From NCBI GenBank assembly GCA_035294725.1, contig DATGKK010000011.1, forward strand, positions 1 through 22,400: 22,400 bases of DNA. Reading direction: 5' to 3'. This DNA comes from DATGKK01 sp035294725. Its GTDB lineage: Bacteria > Actinomycetota > Acidimicrobiia > Acidimicrobiales > Bog-793. Of this stretch, positions 22,127-22,400 are shown one piece after another. Positions within the stretch are counted from its first letter, which is position 1. Each line of letters begins with the position of its first letter. The position numbers were made by a program, and so were the translations under genes. The notes beneath the pieces were generated by a model, which was given only the letters and a program-made list of their open reading frames with translations, made no database searches and was not told the origin of the DNA.

Positions 22127-22400
22127 TCAGCCCGCCTGCTCGGCGGAGCGGTACAGCGCCATGGCGGCCGGGCCGAAGGCGGCGGCGTAGGACACCTGCG
22201 GGTCGTCGCCCCCCTGCTCGAAGCCGCCGATCACCCCCACGATCGTCCCGAGGCCCGTCGCCGGATCGATGTGCTGGAGGAAGGCGCTCCCGCTGGTGCC
22301 GTCGAGGTACCCGTTGCAGTCGAACTCGAGCTGGGTCGCATCAAAGCGCCGGAGTGTGCTGGCACAGGTGATCGGGCTCTCGTCCCCCTCCGGGTAACCC
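22127..22400 (-). CDS. Trypsin-like serine protease, C-terminal fragment
   Basis: Ninety codons of the 3' end are present; the N-terminus lies past the right edge. CNGYLDGTSGSAFL matches the catalytic serine region of S1/trypsin-like proteases (commonly GDSGGP or GTSGSP), with the serine in GTSGS. It is followed by the barrel strand LGTIVGVIGGFEQGG and the final helix FGPAAMALYRSAEQAG. The two cysteines, in ITCAST and DCNG, could form a disulfide, pointing to an exported enzyme, but the signal region is not visible. The catalytic His and Asp lie outside the window. It is on the same strand as the gamma-glutamyltransferase gene, 37 bp upstream of it. Confidence 0.75.
   Translation of the reverse strand, partial: GYPEGDESPITCASTLRRFDATQLEFDCNGYLDGTSGSAFLQHIDPATGLGTIVGVIGGFEQGGDDPQVSYAAAFGPAAMALYRSAEQAG

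Noticed and set aside
1..22400. CRISPR array, transposon or prophage
   Set aside because: There are no regularly spaced repeats, no transposase or integrase motifs and no terminal inverted repeats flanking a gene set.

Overview
The window is high-GC DNA, probably chromosomal, most likely from an actinobacterium (Actinomycetota). The evidence is strong G/C third-position bias, frequent GTG starts, actinobacterial-type photolyase and MscL proteins, and many starts preceded 6-7 nt upstream by a TANNNT -10 box, the signature of leaderless mRNAs. The phylum is an inference and no closer placement is possible. I see no tRNA, rRNA, CRISPR array, insertion sequence, phage gene or integration site. 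Layout by region follows.

Left part (1-4628): a truncated leftward gene fuses a GntR-type DNA-binding domain to a 5-formyltetrahydrofolate cyclo-ligase-like domain, with its own dyad-containing promoter. Next come a rightward flavin-reductase-like protein, a leftward GlcD/D-lactate-dehydrogenase-like FAD oxidase converging on it, and a divergent rightward ClC-family chloride transporter.

Middle (4629-11458): a 1.3-kb stretch with no credible gene is followed by a small AhpD-like (carboxymuconolactone decarboxylase family) protein and a DUF302 protein. A leftward pair holds a DNA photolyase and a 175-aa protein of unknown function. Divergent from the photolyase run mscL (with a C-terminal four-cysteine zinc ribbon) and a MarR regulator. 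After a 460-bp gap comes a squalene-cyclase-like repeat protein.

Right part (11560-22400): a prolyl oligopeptidase and a GAF-GAF-GGDEF-EAL cyclic-di-GMP enzyme run rightward. The latter converges, 15 bp apart, on a leftward 1296-aa protein combining PAS, GAF, histidine kinase, receiver, PAS, SpoIIE/PP2C phosphatase and a C-terminal anti-sigma-type ATPase. Upstream of it on the same strand lie a cytoplasmic gamma-glutamyltransferase-family protein and the C-terminal end of a trypsin-like serine protease.

Most genes look like independent metabolic or stress functions rather than one large system. The items most worth follow-up are the GntR/cyclo-ligase fusion, the all-in-one two-component/partner-switching protein facing the c-di-GMP enzyme, the unknown photolyase partner and the leaderless-promoter pattern.
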